A DNA stretch of 64,000 nt from Mucilaginibacter sp. OK283 (GTDB lineage: Bacteria; Bacteroidota; Bacteroidia; Sphingobacteriales; Sphingobacteriaceae): NCBI RefSeq assembly GCF_900110415.1, contig NZ_FODR01000002.1, positions 248,001-312,000 of the forward strand. The letters are read 5' to 3'. The notes beneath the pieces are model-generated. The model was given only the letters and a program-made list of their open reading frames with translations. It did no database searches and was not told the origin of the DNA. Made by a program: the position numbers and the translations under genes. Of the stretch, positions 28,199 through 38,095 are shown one piece after another; the first letter of the stretch is position 1, and each line of letters begins with the position of its first letter.

Positions 28199-28576
28199 CG
28201 GAATAGCAAAACTTTTTAATGTTATTAAGCTACCCTATGAGTAGATCCGTTAATTTAAACCGACCGTCGAACTAACCGGGAGGGGATTGTACTCATGCGG
28301 CGGGAGAAATTGTGCACTACCTGCATTTTGAGGCCTGTTTGATACTAATTGTTCAGGATTTTTCGGGGTACTCATAAGATGGTTTCCTATTGCGGCAATA
28401 CTCTTTATCCCTCAAGCTCAATTTCCTTTTTTATTGATATTGTAATACGGGGTGTTAATTGCATTTGTTATTCCCTATTAAAATGATAAACAATGTTTAA
28501 CAGCAATAAAATTTCATTTAAAAATCATAATCCGTCAAAATTCCTACTTTTGCACCTGAATTTTTATTGATACACT
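28199..28576. other. 378-bp gap before the deoxyhypusine-synthase-like gene
   Basis: No ORF is supported. It contains the promoter box at 28545-28552. Distant weak symmetry (ATGAGTA near 28238 and TACTCAT near 28370) is probably chance. Confidence 0.45.
28545..28552 (+). promoter_or_regulatory. TAnnTTTG promoter box of the deoxyhypusine-synthase-like gene
   Basis: TACTTTTG lies 24 bases before the ATG at 28577 in the form expected for a Bacteroidota sigma-A promoter. The -33 element is not clear. Confidence 0.6.
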
Positions 28577-29557
28577 ATGAGCATCACACGAGGACCAATT
28601 TCGCAGTTTATTGAACGCAACTACCTGCATTTTAACTCCGCAGCATTAATGGATGCCGCTAAGGGGTATGAAACCCACCTTGATGAAGGCGGTAAAATGA
28701 TGGTTACCCTTGCCGGCGCAATGAGCACCGCCGAACTGGGAATTTCATTGGCCGAGATGATCCGCCAGGATAAAATTGCCATTATCTCCTGTACCGGGGC
28801 TAATCTTGAAGAAGACATCATGAACCTTGTAGCGCACTCGCACTACAAAAGGGTGCCCAACTACCGTGATTTAAGCCCGCAGGAAGAATGGGATCTGCTG
28901 GAAAACCACTACAACCGCGTTACCGATACCTGTATTCCCGAAGAGGAAGCTTTCCGCAGGCTGCAAAAACACATCCATAAAATATGGAAGGATGCTGATA
29001 ACAGCGGCGAACGTTATTTTCCGCATGAGTACATGTATAAAATATTGCTAAGCGGCGAACTGGAGCAGTATTATGAGATAGATCCTAAAAACTCATGGAT
29101 GCTGGCCGCTGCCGAAAAAAACCTGCCTATTGTAGTACCCGGATGGGAAGATAGCACTATGGGCAACATATTTGCATCATACATTATTAAAGGCGAGCTT
29201 AAAGCTTCAACCATGAAAAGCGGTATCGAATATATGGCCTGGCTTGCCGATTGGTATACCAAAAACTCTTCGGGCAAAGGCATAGGCTTTTTCCAGATAG
29301 GCGGCGGTATTGCAGGCGATTTTCCGATATGTGTGGTGCCTATGCTTTACCAGGATATGGAGATGCATGATGTGCCTTTCTGGAGCTACTTTTGCCAGAT
29401 ATCTGATTCAACAACATCATACGGTTCTTACTCGGGTGCTGTTCCGAATGAAAAGATAACCTGGGGCAAGCTGGACATTCATACGCCTAAGTTTATTGTT
29501 GAGAGCGATGCCACCATTGTAGCCCCGCTTATATTTGCCTGGATATTAAAACAATAA
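28577..29557 (+). CDS. Deoxyhypusine synthase family protein
   Basis: A 326-aa NAD-dependent spermidine-using enzyme of the DHS family. The Rossmann-like core is intact: 'VTLAGAMSTAELGISLAEMI', 'IISCTGANLEEDIMNLVAHSHY' and 'GIGFFQIGGGIAGDF'. The lysine that forms the enzyme-butylimine intermediate is Lys298 in ITWGK. Bacteria lack eIF5A/hypusine, so members like this are thought to act in polyamine metabolism (homospermidine-synthase-like) or on unknown acceptors. It stands alone just before the act cluster. Confidence 0.88.
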   Translation: MSITRGPISQFIERNYLHFNSAALMDAAKGYETHLDEGGKMMVTLAGAMSTAELGISLAEMIRQDKIAIISCTGANLEEDIMNLVAHSHYKRVPNYRDLSPQEEWDLLENHYNRVTDTCIPEEEAFRRLQKHIHKIWKDADNSGERYFPHEYMYKILLSGELEQYYEIDPKNSWMLAAAEKNLPIVVPGWEDSTMGNIFASYIIKGELKASTMKSGIEYMAWLADWYTKNSSGKGIGFFQIGGGIAGDFPICVVPMLYQDMEMHDVPFWSYFCQISDSTTSYGSYSGAVPNEKITWGKLDIHTPKFIVESDATIVAPLIFAWILKQ

Positions 29558-29717
29558 AAAGTTTATAATCGATATTGATGGTGAAACCGTTAATAAATTT
29601 TCAAAATGGCATTAATATGCTTTAAAGAGTATTTAAATGACATTTTTGTGTTTATTTAGAACGATTATAAATTATAGGTTACTGTCATTTATGTGTCAGC
29701 GATACTGTAATAAATTT

Positions 29718-29725
29718 TACTTTTG
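29718..29725 (+). promoter_or_regulatory. TAnnTTTG promoter box of the act-cox cluster
   Basis: TACTTTTG lies 83 bases before the actA ATG. It is the only good match in the 251-base gap, so it is the best candidate promoter for the respiratory operon. Confidence 0.55.
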
Positions 29726-29808
29726 TGGCTGTAAAAAGCAGATGGGTTACACATCTTTACAGCAGAATAAAACATTAATATAAAAATTATTTAGCATAAA
29801 TACACTTT

Positions 29809-31071
29809 ATGAGAAGTTTCTCATTGATTTTTAAACAATTCTCAAGGTCGGTTTTACTGATTGTTGGGTTTGCTTTCTGGGGTTTTTCTGCTGCTTACGC
29901 GCAAACAGACGCTGCTAAGGGCGAAACCATTTTTAAAGCCAATTGTACGGCCTGCCACAAGATCGACCAGATAATGACCGGTCCGGCATTAGGTCCGCAA
30001 CTTACCTCCGAAACCGATGATAAGTACCTTATCAGTTGGATTCAGAATAACCAGGCCTTAATAGCTGCAGGTAACCCAAAGGCTCTTAAAATTGTTAAAG
30101 AGTTTGACGGTAAGGCAATGACCACATTTACCAACCTTTCTGACGCTGACGTTAGTAATGTAATTACTTACATCCGTGCCGATTGGAAAAGAATTCAGGA
30201 CGAAAAAGCAAAAGGTCCGGTTGGCGGTCCAGTTGAGGCAAAAGGCCCGAGCGAACTGGTTGTTTGGGGTTTAATCGGTATTGTAATTATCGCTTTCATT
30301 TTAATACTTGTTTTGAACAAGGCTGCCGGATCATTAGAGCGTGTTTTAGCCAGCAACCCAAACATTATAGTTGAAGAAGAGGCGGTTGTTGCCGAGGCCG
30401 ACAAAAACGTACTGCTTAAAAAGATCCTTAAAAACAAAAAACTGGTATTCTTTATACTGGTTTGCGGCACCATTGCTATGGGCAGCTGGGGATGGGTTAC
30501 CTTGTGGAACACCAACGTGCACACAGGTTACCAACCGGTACAGCCTATCAAATACTCGCATGAGCTGCATGCTGGTCAAATGAAAATTGATTGCCAATAT
30601 TGCCACGGCGGTGCATACAAATCAAAAAATGCTTCTATTCCATCATTAAACGTGTGTATGAATTGCCACAAGGTTGTTAAAACCGAATCGGCAGAAATTC
30701 ATAAAATATATGATGCTTTAGGTTACGATCCTAAGACTCAAAAATACGATAGCACTGCAGCCAAGCCTATCCAATGGATACGTGTTCATAACCTGCCCGA
30801 TCTGGCTTACTTTAACCACTCGCAACACGTAAAGGTTGCCGGTATTAAATGCCAGGCTTGCCACGGTCCTGTTGAAACCATGAAAGAGGTTTACCAATAC
30901 TCGCCGCTTACCATGAAATGGTGTATCCAGTGCCACAAACGCACCGAGGTTAACGCCAAAGGCAACGCTTATTACGACAGCATACTTGCAGCACATGATA
31001 AGATTAAAAAAGGCGAAAAAGTTACTGCCGCTGTTTTAGGTGGTATCGAGTGCGGTAAGTGCCACTATTAA
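29809..31071 (+). CDS. actA: Alternative Complex III subunit A: multiheme cytochrome c
   Basis: A 420-aa c-type cytochrome that passes electrons from ACIII to cytochrome c or the oxidase. It has an N-terminal signal segment (to about residue 31), a monoheme domain with CTACH at Cys46, two TM helices (about 150-170 and 208-228), and a C-terminal pentaheme part with CxxCH at Cys262, 283, 348, 372 and 415. That is six heme sites, one more than the pentaheme ActA best known from Rhodothermus. The first gene of the respiratory operon. Confidence 0.92.
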   Translation: MRSFSLIFKQFSRSVLLIVGFAFWGFSAAYAQTDAAKGETIFKANCTACHKIDQIMTGPALGPQLTSETDDKYLISWIQNNQALIAAGNPKALKIVKEFDGKAMTTFTNLSDADVSNVITYIRADWKRIQDEKAKGPVGGPVEAKGPSELVVWGLIGIVIIAFILILVLNKAAGSLERVLASNPNIIVEEEAVVAEADKNVLLKKILKNKKLVFFILVCGTIAMGSWGWVTLWNTNVHTGYQPVQPIKYSHELHAGQMKIDCQYCHGGAYKSKNASIPSLNVCMNCHKVVKTESAEIHKIYDALGYDPKTQKYDSTAAKPIQWIRVHNLPDLAYFNHSQHVKVAGIKCQACHGPVETMKEVYQYSPLTMKWCIQCHKRTEVNAKGNAYYDSILAAHDKIKKGEKVTAAVLGGIECGKCHY

Positions 31072-31108
31072 TAAATAAGAATTTAGCATTACAGTTTATA
31101 TAGCTTAA

Positions 31109-34100
31109 ATGGACAGCAATAAAAAATACTGGAAAGGTTTAGAAGAACTAAACAAAACCCCAGAATTTGTTGAGAAAAATAAAAACGAGTTTGCAGAGCC
31201 TATCCCTATCGAGGATTTGCTGAGCGGATCTGGTTTATCGGCTAAAACCCCACGCCGCGACTTTTTAAAGGCGCTTGGCTTTGGTGTTGGTGCTGTTACG
31301 CTGGCTGCTTGTCAAAAAGTGCCTGTACACAAATCAATCCCTTACCTTATAAAACCTGAGGAAGTTACACCTGGTGTGGCTAACTACTACTCTTCAAGTT
31401 ATGAAGGCCAGGCTATTTTGGTAAAAACCCGTGAAGGCCGCCCTATTAAAGTAGAAGGTAACCCTAACGATATTTTTGCAAAAGGTGGTTTAAGCGCACA
31501 GGGCCAGGCTTCGGTGCTTGATCTGTACGATGCAAACCGCACCCAGGATCCTAAAATTAATGACGCTGATGCAGCATGGCCCGAAGTTGATGCGTATGTA
31601 TTGCGTGAGCTTGCGGCTGTTGCAGCATCAGGTAAAGGCATCCGCATAGTTACATCAACTGTACACAGCCCGTCTACCTTAGGTGTTATTGCCGATTTTA
31701 TTGCAAAATACCCAACTACAAAACACATTAATTACGATGCGGTATCATACACCGGTATTATCCAGGCTAATCAAAACAGCTTTGGTAAAGCCGTATTGCC
31801 ACATTACAATTTTGATAAAGCAGAAGTGATTGTAAGCTTCGGCGCCGATTTCCTTGGTTCATGGATCTCGCCTGAGGAGTTTACCCGCCAGTACGTATCA
31901 AACCGTAACAGCAAATCGCTTGAGGCAAAGAAAATGTCTCGTCATATTCAGTTTGAAGCTGGAATGAGCTTAACCGGTACCAATGCCGATAACCGTTTCC
32001 CTATTAAACCATCTGAAGAAGGTATCGCTTTATTAAGCTTATATAATGCCATTGCCGGTACAAGCCTGGCAGGTGCAAAAAAATTAAGCAATAAGGCAGC
32101 CGATACCGCTATCACTTTAGTTGCTAAAGAATTGTTAGCTGCAAAAGGCAAAGCGCTGGTAGTTGCAGGTTCAAATGATGTTGCTACACAAACTTTAGTA
32201 AATGCCATCAACTCCTTATTAGGCAGCTACGGCAACACTATTGATTTGGATAACCCATCAAAACAATACGCCGGTAACGATCAGGATTTTGTTGGTTTTG
32301 TAACCGAATTAGCCGCCGGCTCAATTGGCGCGGTTTTATTCCTGAATGCCAACCCTGCATACGATTACTTTAAAGCAAAAGAATTTACAGAAGCGCTTAA
32401 AAAAGCACGTTTAACTATATCATTCTCTGATCATGGTGACGAAACTGCTTTACTATCAAAAGTAGTAGCGCCAAACCACCATTATTTAGAGTCATGGGGT
32501 GATGCAAACGCTGTTGAAGGTTATTATACCGTAATACAGCCAACCATCAACCCGGTTTACAATACCCGCCAGGCCGAGCATAGCTTATTGGTTTGGGCCG
32601 AAAACCCGGTTAAAGATTACTACACTTATGTACGTAACACCTGGGATAAAGGTTTATTAGTTAAGGGTGGTTTATCTGGCCAAAAAGGATGGGAAAGCTT
32701 ATTGCAGGCAGGTTTAATAAAAGCTGCCCCTGCAACTGCCGGAGCCTACACTTTCAGCCACGATTTAAATGCAGTAGCACAAACTATTGTTGATCATAGC
32801 AACAGCCTGGTATCGGGCGATAAATTTGAATTACAGGTTTATCAATCGGTAGCAATGGGCGATGGTAAACGCGCCAATAACCCATGGTTACAGGAGTTGC
32901 CAGATCCGGTATCTAAAGTTACCTGGGATAACTTCGCGGCCATGTCGATGACTGATATTCAGAAATTGGGTTTCGAAGAAGGTGATGTAATTAAAGTAGA
33001 AGCTAACGGCTACTCGGTTGAAGTTCCGGTATTGGCACAACCAGGCCAGGCACAGGGCACTATATCAATTGCTGTTGGTTACGGCCGCGTTAGCGCAGGC
33101 CTTGTAGGTAACAACGTTGGTAAAAATGCTTTCCCTTTCTACAGCTACCGTAACGGTACTTTCCAAACTACTGCGGTTATTACCGATTTCAAAAAAACAG
33201 GTATTATATCGCCGCTTGCGCAAACACAAACCCACCACTCATACGAGGGCAGGAGCGTTATCCGCGAAGCTTCATTTACAGCATACAAAAAGAACCCAGC
33301 TGCCGGTAGCGGTAACGAGGGCGAACATAAAGATTACAACAAAACATCGCTTTGGGATGATCATGACCGCCCTGTTTATAACTGGGTTATGGCTATCGAC
33401 CTTAATGCATGTACCGGTTGCGGCGCTTGCGTTGTAGCTTGTAGCGCCGAAAATAACATCCCGGTTGTAGGTAAAGACGAGGTAAAACGTCGTCGTGAAA
33501 TGCATTGGATCCGTATTGACCGTTATTACAGCTTTAACGATCATGGCGACAGCGAAGAAGCGATAACCAAAGAGAAAGATATTGCCAAACTTACCAATTT
33601 TGATAATGTATCGGTTGTTCACCAGCCAATGCTTTGCCAGCACTGCGATCACGCACCTTGCGAAACAGTTTGCCCGGTATTAGCAACCGTTCACTCATCA
33701 GAAGGTTTAAACCAAATGGCTTACAACCGTTGTATAGGTACACGTTATTGCGCAAATAACTGCCCTTATAAAGTACGCCGCTTTAACTGGTTTAACTACT
33801 GGAACGACTCGCGTTTTGATAACTACCTGAACAACGAGCACACACAATTAGTATTAAATCCTGATGTTACTACACGTTTCCGTGGGGTAATGGAAAAATG
33901 CTCGATGTGCGTTCAACGTATCCAGGCTGGTAAGTTAAAAGCCAAAATCGAAAAACGTCCGCTTAAAGATGGCGAGATCAAGGTTGCCTGTCAGCAAACC
34001 TGTTCTGCAAACGCTATCGTTTTCGGTAACGCAAATGACCCTAACTCTGAAGTTTCAAAAGCATTAAAGAGCGAAAGAACTTACTACGTGCTTGAAGAGT

Positions 34101-34165
34101 TAAACGTGCAACCGGGTATTGGTTACCAGGTTAAGGTTAGAAATTTATCAGAATTAGAGGCTTAA
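31109..34165 (+). CDS. actB: Alternative Complex III subunit B: Fe-S protein of molybdopterin-oxidoreductase fold
   Basis: A 1018-aa periplasmic subunit. A twin-arginine motif (RRDFLK, Arg49-Arg50) precedes a hydrophobic stretch ending in a lipobox-like LAAC. The large N-terminal part has the molybdopterin-oxidoreductase fold, which in ActB binds no molybdenum (family knowledge). The C-terminal ferredoxin-like part starts at Cys768 (CTGCGACVVAC) and contains three further Cys groups (CQHCDHAPCETVC, CIGTRYCANNC, CSMC...CQQTC), fitting three [4Fe-4S] and one [3Fe-4S] cluster. It follows actA by 37 bases. Confidence 0.93.
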   Translation: MDSNKKYWKGLEELNKTPEFVEKNKNEFAEPIPIEDLLSGSGLSAKTPRRDFLKALGFGVGAVTLAACQKVPVHKSIPYLIKPEEVTPGVANYYSSSYEGQAILVKTREGRPIKVEGNPNDIFAKGGLSAQGQASVLDLYDANRTQDPKINDADAAWPEVDAYVLRELAAVAASGKGIRIVTSTVHSPSTLGVIADFIAKYPTTKHINYDAVSYTGIIQANQNSFGKAVLPHYNFDKAEVIVSFGADFLGSWISPEEFTRQYVSNRNSKSLEAKKMSRHIQFEAGMSLTGTNADNRFPIKPSEEGIALLSLYNAIAGTSLAGAKKLSNKAADTAITLVAKELLAAKGKALVVAGSNDVATQTLVNAINSLLGSYGNTIDLDNPSKQYAGNDQDFVGFVTELAAGSIGAVLFLNANPAYDYFKAKEFTEALKKARLTISFSDHGDETALLSKVVAPNHHYLESWGDANAVEGYYTVIQPTINPVYNTRQAEHSLLVWAENPVKDYYTYVRNTWDKGLLVKGGLSGQKGWESLLQAGLIKAAPATAGAYTFSHDLNAVAQTIVDHSNSLVSGDKFELQVYQSVAMGDGKRANNPWLQELPDPVSKVTWDNFAAMSMTDIQKLGFEEGDVIKVEANGYSVEVPVLAQPGQAQGTISIAVGYGRVSAGLVGNNVGKNAFPFYSYRNGTFQTTAVITDFKKTGIISPLAQTQTHHSYEGRSVIREASFTAYKKNPAAGSGNEGEHKDYNKTSLWDDHDRPVYNWVMAIDLNACTGCGACVVACSAENNIPVVGKDEVKRRREMHWIRIDRYYSFNDHGDSEEAITKEKDIAKLTNFDNVSVVHQPMLCQHCDHAPCETVCPVLATVHSSEGLNQMAYNRCIGTRYCANNCPYKVRRFNWFNYWNDSRFDNYLNNEHTQLVLNPDVTTRFRGVMEKCSMCVQRIQAGKLKAKIEKRPLKDGEIKVACQQTCSANAIVFGNANDPNSEVSKALKSERTYYVLEELNVQPGIGYQVKVRNLSELEA

Positions 34166-34192
34166 ATTTTTTATATACAGATAACAAAATAT

Positions 34193-35665
34193 ATGTCATC
34201 TCATAGTGAATCAATAATAAGGGAACCGTTAATTACGGGTGAAAACATCACCTACGGTCAGATTACTGACGATGTGTTGCGCCCCGTAGAAAATATGCCG
34301 GGTAAGGCCTGGTGGATCGGTTTTAGCGTGGCATCATTGGGCGCCCTCCTTTGGGTGGTTGCCATTAGCTACACATTCTGGTTTGGAATTGGTGCCTGGG
34401 GCTTAAACAAAACAGTTGGATGGGCCTGGGATATTACCGGCTTCGTATGGTGGGTAGGTATTGGTCACGCCGGTACACTTATCTCGGCAGTGTTGCTGTT
34501 GTTCCGTCAAAACTGGCGTAACTCTATCAACCGCTCGGCCGAGGCGATGACCATCTTCGCGGTAATTTGCGCCGCCACCTATATCGGCGCGCACATGGGC
34601 CGCCCATGGATGGCTGTTTATTCATTGCCATTGCCAAATCAATACGGCTCATTATGGGTAAACTGGAACTCTCCGCTTATCTGGGACGTATTCGCGATAT
34701 CAACTTACTTCTCGGTTTCATTGGTATTCTGGTATACAGGTTTATTGCCTGACATTGCTACCATCCGTGACCGTGCAACAGGTTTACGTCGTCGTATATA
34801 TTCTGTAATGTCATTTGGCTGGACAGGTTCAGTTAAAACCTGGCAACGTTTCGAGACCGTGTCATTAATCCTGGCCGGTATCTCAACACCACTCGTACTA
34901 TCGGTACACACCATTGTATCAATGGACTTTGCAACATCACTGGAACCAGGATGGCACACTACCATCTTCCCTCCATACTTCGTTGCGGGTGCTATCTTCT
35001 CGGGTTTCGCCATGGTACAAACGCTGTTATTAGTAGCGCGTAAAGTATTAGGGTTAGAAAACTACATCACCATGTTCCACATCGAATCGATGAATAAAAT
35101 CATCCTTTTAACCGGTTCAATAGTGGGTGTAGCTTACTTAACCGAGCTTTTCATCGCATTTTACTCTCAGGCCGAGTACGAGCAATACGCTTTCATGAAC
35201 CGTATCTCGGGTCCGTACTGGTGGGCATACTGGAGCATGATGACTTGTAACGTAATTACGCCGCAGTTGTTCTGGTTCAAAAAAATCCGTACCAATATTC
35301 CTTTGTCCTGGACACTGTCAATAGTAGTAAACATCGGTATGTGGTTTGAGCGTTTCGTAATTATCGTAACCTCGCTTCACCGTGACTATATCCCTTCAAG
35401 CTGGGCTATGTTTTATCCAACCTGGGTTGATGTGAGCATCTTTATTGGCTCTATCGGTTTATTCTTTACCATGTTCCTTTTGTTTGTAAGGGTGCTGCCT
35501 TCAGTGGCTATGGCCGAGGTAAAACTGATCCTGAAAAGCTCAAGTGAGCAAGCTAAGAGAAAATTACTTAAAAACGGCCATGTTGAACCTGCCGAGGCTG
35601 AGTTCTACATCAATTCATTAGGTAAGTTTGATAGTGTTGAACAGTCTTCATACGAAAAAGTATAA
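34193..35665 (+). CDS. actC: Alternative Complex III subunit C: NrfD/PsrC-like quinol-binding protein
   Basis: A 490-aa integral membrane protein of the NrfD family with about ten TM helices and a charged C-terminal tail. In ACIII, ActC carries the menaquinol-oxidising site near the Fe-S subunit. Characteristic segments include WAWDITGFVWWVGIGHAGTLISA and 'YIGAHMGRPWMA'. It is 27 bases after actB and 2 before actD. Confidence 0.93.
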   Translation: MSSHSESIIREPLITGENITYGQITDDVLRPVENMPGKAWWIGFSVASLGALLWVVAISYTFWFGIGAWGLNKTVGWAWDITGFVWWVGIGHAGTLISAVLLLFRQNWRNSINRSAEAMTIFAVICAATYIGAHMGRPWMAVYSLPLPNQYGSLWVNWNSPLIWDVFAISTYFSVSLVFWYTGLLPDIATIRDRATGLRRRIYSVMSFGWTGSVKTWQRFETVSLILAGISTPLVLSVHTIVSMDFATSLEPGWHTTIFPPYFVAGAIFSGFAMVQTLLLVARKVLGLENYITMFHIESMNKIILLTGSIVGVAYLTELFIAFYSQAEYEQYAFMNRISGPYWWAYWSMMTCNVITPQLFWFKKIRTNIPLSWTLSIVVNIGMWFERFVIIVTSLHRDYIPSSWAMFYPTWVDVSIFIGSIGLFFTMFLLFVRVLPSVAMAEVKLILKSSSEQAKRKLLKNGHVEPAEAEFYINSLGKFDSVEQSSYEKV

Positions 35666-35667
35666 AA

Positions 35668-36204
35668 ATGAGTAGCACCAAATATATATTAGGAATTTTT
35701 GATGATCCCGATGATCTGATGCACGGTATCGACAAATTACAAAAAAATAGTGTCCCTATTTACGATGTTTATTCGCCATGCCCTATTCACGGTATCGATG
35801 CTAAATTAGGCATAAAGGATTCGCGCCTGGGTTATGCAGCTTTCATGTTTGGCTGTTTAGGCGGTACCATCATGTTCAGCATGGTTTATTACATGCTTGT
35901 ACACGATTGGCCAATCAACATCGGTGGCAAAAACTTTTTCGCCATACCCGATTTTGTACCGGTAACCTTTGAATGGACGGTATTGTGGACTGCCTTTGGT
36001 ATGACATTTACTTTCTTTTTTGCCACGCACCTTTTCCCCGGCCGTGCGCCAAGGGTGATGGACCTGCGTGCTACCAATGATAAATTTGTTATCGCCATTG
36101 ATGCAAAAGGTAATACGCCACACGCAGATATTGATAGTATATTAAAAGAAGCAGGAGCTGTAGAAGTTAAGCATAACGACAGAAAATATGTTAGCTATGA
36201 ATAA
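35668..36204 (+). CDS. actD: Alternative Complex III subunit D (DUF3341)
   Basis: A 178-aa protein with two TM helices (about 50-75 and 100-120) after a soluble N-terminus 'YILGIFDDPDDLMHGIDKLQ'. It matches DUF3341, ActD of ACIII. It has a structural role in the complex. It starts 2 bases after actC and overlaps the start of actE. Confidence 0.92.
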   Translation: MSSTKYILGIFDDPDDLMHGIDKLQKNSVPIYDVYSPCPIHGIDAKLGIKDSRLGYAAFMFGCLGGTIMFSMVYYMLVHDWPINIGGKNFFAIPDFVPVTFEWTVLWTAFGMTFTFFFATHLFPGRAPRVMDLRATNDKFVIAIDAKGNTPHADIDSILKEAGAVEVKHNDRKYVSYE

Positions 36205-36772
36205 GATTAAAATAATAGGAACATTGGTTATGATTATCGCTGCTTCGATAGTTATAACATCATGTAAAGATAAAAGGAGTACAGGTTGGGAATATGCGCC
36301 TAACATGTATGAGCATACTGCTTACGATCCTGATCAAAAGAACAGTCAATTTAAAGATGGTAAAACTGCACAAGTACCGCCAGCCGGAACAATCCCGGTA
36401 GGTTTTACTAAGTTTGATTATCCTAACACCAAAGAAGGTTACGAACTGGCGAGCGTTGAAGTTAAAACTGTAATTGCGCAAACCCAGGCAAATTATACAG
36501 AAGGTAAATTACTGTTCACCCATTTTTGTTCGCCTTGTCACGGTGTAACCGGCCAGGGTGATGGTTTAGTGGTTGCGCATGGTTACCCGCCGCCGCCATC
36601 ATATTCAAAAGGGCAATCATCACGCGGTGGCGCTATGAAAGATTTAACTGACGGTAAAATTTATCATACCATTACTTACGGTGTAAACGCGATGGGCTCC
36701 TATGCTTCTCAGTTAAACCCCGAAGAACGCTGGAAAGTGATCATGTATGTTCACCATTTACAAACTTTATAA
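36197..36772 (+). CDS. actE: Alternative Complex III subunit E: monoheme cytochrome c lipoprotein
   Basis: A 191-aa lipoprotein with lipobox ITSC and one heme site, CSPCHGVTGQGDG; the distal Met is likely in VNAMGSY. It hands electrons from ActB/ActA to downstream acceptors. I chose ATG 36197 (MNKIKIIG), which overlaps the actD stop; 36188 adds three residues. Coupled translation with actD is likely. Confidence 0.9.
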   Translation: MNKIKIIGTLVMIIAASIVITSCKDKRSTGWEYAPNMYEHTAYDPDQKNSQFKDGKTAQVPPAGTIPVGFTKFDYPNTKEGYELASVEVKTVIAQTQANYTEGKLLFTHFCSPCHGVTGQGDGLVVAHGYPPPPSYSKGQSSRGGAMKDLTDGKIYHTITYGVNAMGSYASQLNPEERWKVIMYVHHLQTL

Positions 36773-36785
36773 GAAATAATATTTA

Positions 36786-38048
36786 ATGAGCACTCATAAT
36801 AGTTTCGACGAGCAATTTGTGTTTACCGGTAAGGTAAAGACATTGAGCCTTGCTGCGATAGCAGTGGGGGTTGTAACCATAATTGCCGGATTTTTAACAG
36901 ATGGTGAACGTACCTTTGCAAACTTATTGCTAATGGGGTATTACTTTGCCTGCGTTTGTATGGCCGGTGTATTTTTCTGCGCGTTGCAATATGTGGCCCA
37001 GGCAGGCTGGTCGGCATCACTGCTTCGCGTTCCGCAGGCATTTGCTAAAACATTACCAATTGCCGCCACTATATTGGTAGGCGTTATAGCAGCGGGTTTA
37101 TTTATAACCCACACTACCGAAATTGAAGGCAAACAGGTAGTTGCCCCTTATTTATATAAATTATGGGCTATTGCCGGTGTCGAAGTTAAAGGCAATGCCA
37201 ATTTCGACCCTATCATAGCCGGGAAACATGTCTTTTTAAACAAAGGGTTCTTTTTTGCAAGGTTATTTGTGTTTTTAGGTAGCTACACTATTTTCGGCCA
37301 GATGCTGGTAAAATACTCTGAAGGCGAAGACGAACTAGGTGGTATGTTCTACTATAAAAAGAGTTTTGCAATGTCATGCTTATTCCTTGTAATATTCGGT
37401 TTCACAACGCCAATATTTGCATTTGATGTTATCATGTCTTTGGAGGCGCACTGGTTCTCAACCATGTTTGGCTGGTACAACTTTGCTGCCATGTGGGTTA
37501 GCTGTTTAGCCATCATTACCTTAACAATTATTTATTTAAGGCAAAGTGGTTACATGCAGTGGATTACCCAGGATCATTTGCATAACCTGGGCCAGCTGAT
37601 GTTTGGTTTCTCTATCTTCTGGACCTATGTATGGTTTGCACAGTTCTTACTTATCTATTATGCCAACATCCCTGAAGAAACAGTTTACTTTATACGCAGA
37701 TGGGAGCCCGAATTTAAACCATGGTTCTGGTTAAATATTGTAATTAACTTTTTAGCGCCATTGTTGATTATCATGGCACGTGATTCAAAACGTACTACCA
37801 GTGTGTTAAAAGTTACCTGCTTTATTCTGATCATCGGTCACTGGTTAGATTATTTCCAGATGGTAATGCCTGGTACGGTAGGCCCAACAGCACACTGGTA
37901 TACAGAGATACTCTGGATTGAGGTGGGTGTTGCTATAGGCTTTATAGGTTTGTTTATATTTTTGACGATGAACGCTTTGAGCAAGTTCAAATCAATAATA
38001 CCTAAGAAACACCCTTTCCTGCAGGAGAGTCTTCATCATCACATATAA
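36786..38048 (+). CDS. actF: Alternative Complex III subunit F: second NrfD-like membrane subunit
   Basis: A 420-aa membrane protein, about ten TM helices, related to ActC but in the ActF position of the cluster. It contributes to the membrane part of ACIII, with a proposed role in proton translocation. Segments such as 'AHWFSTMFGWYNFAAMWVS' and 'RWEPEFKPWFWLNIVINF' are typical. 13 bases separate it from actE. Confidence 0.92.
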   Translation: MSTHNSFDEQFVFTGKVKTLSLAAIAVGVVTIIAGFLTDGERTFANLLLMGYYFACVCMAGVFFCALQYVAQAGWSASLLRVPQAFAKTLPIAATILVGVIAAGLFITHTTEIEGKQVVAPYLYKLWAIAGVEVKGNANFDPIIAGKHVFLNKGFFFARLFVFLGSYTIFGQMLVKYSEGEDELGGMFYYKKSFAMSCLFLVIFGFTTPIFAFDVIMSLEAHWFSTMFGWYNFAAMWVSCLAIITLTIIYLRQSGYMQWITQDHLHNLGQLMFGFSIFWTYVWFAQFLLIYYANIPEETVYFIRRWEPEFKPWFWLNIVINFLAPLLIIMARDSKRTTSVLKVTCFILIIGHWLDYFQMVMPGTVGPTAHWYTEILWIEVGVAIGFIGLFIFLTMNALSKFKSIIPKKHPFLQESLHHHI

Positions 38049-38095
38049 TAATTGTTATTTTTGCATTAAATACAGAATACCAAACAAACATTAAA

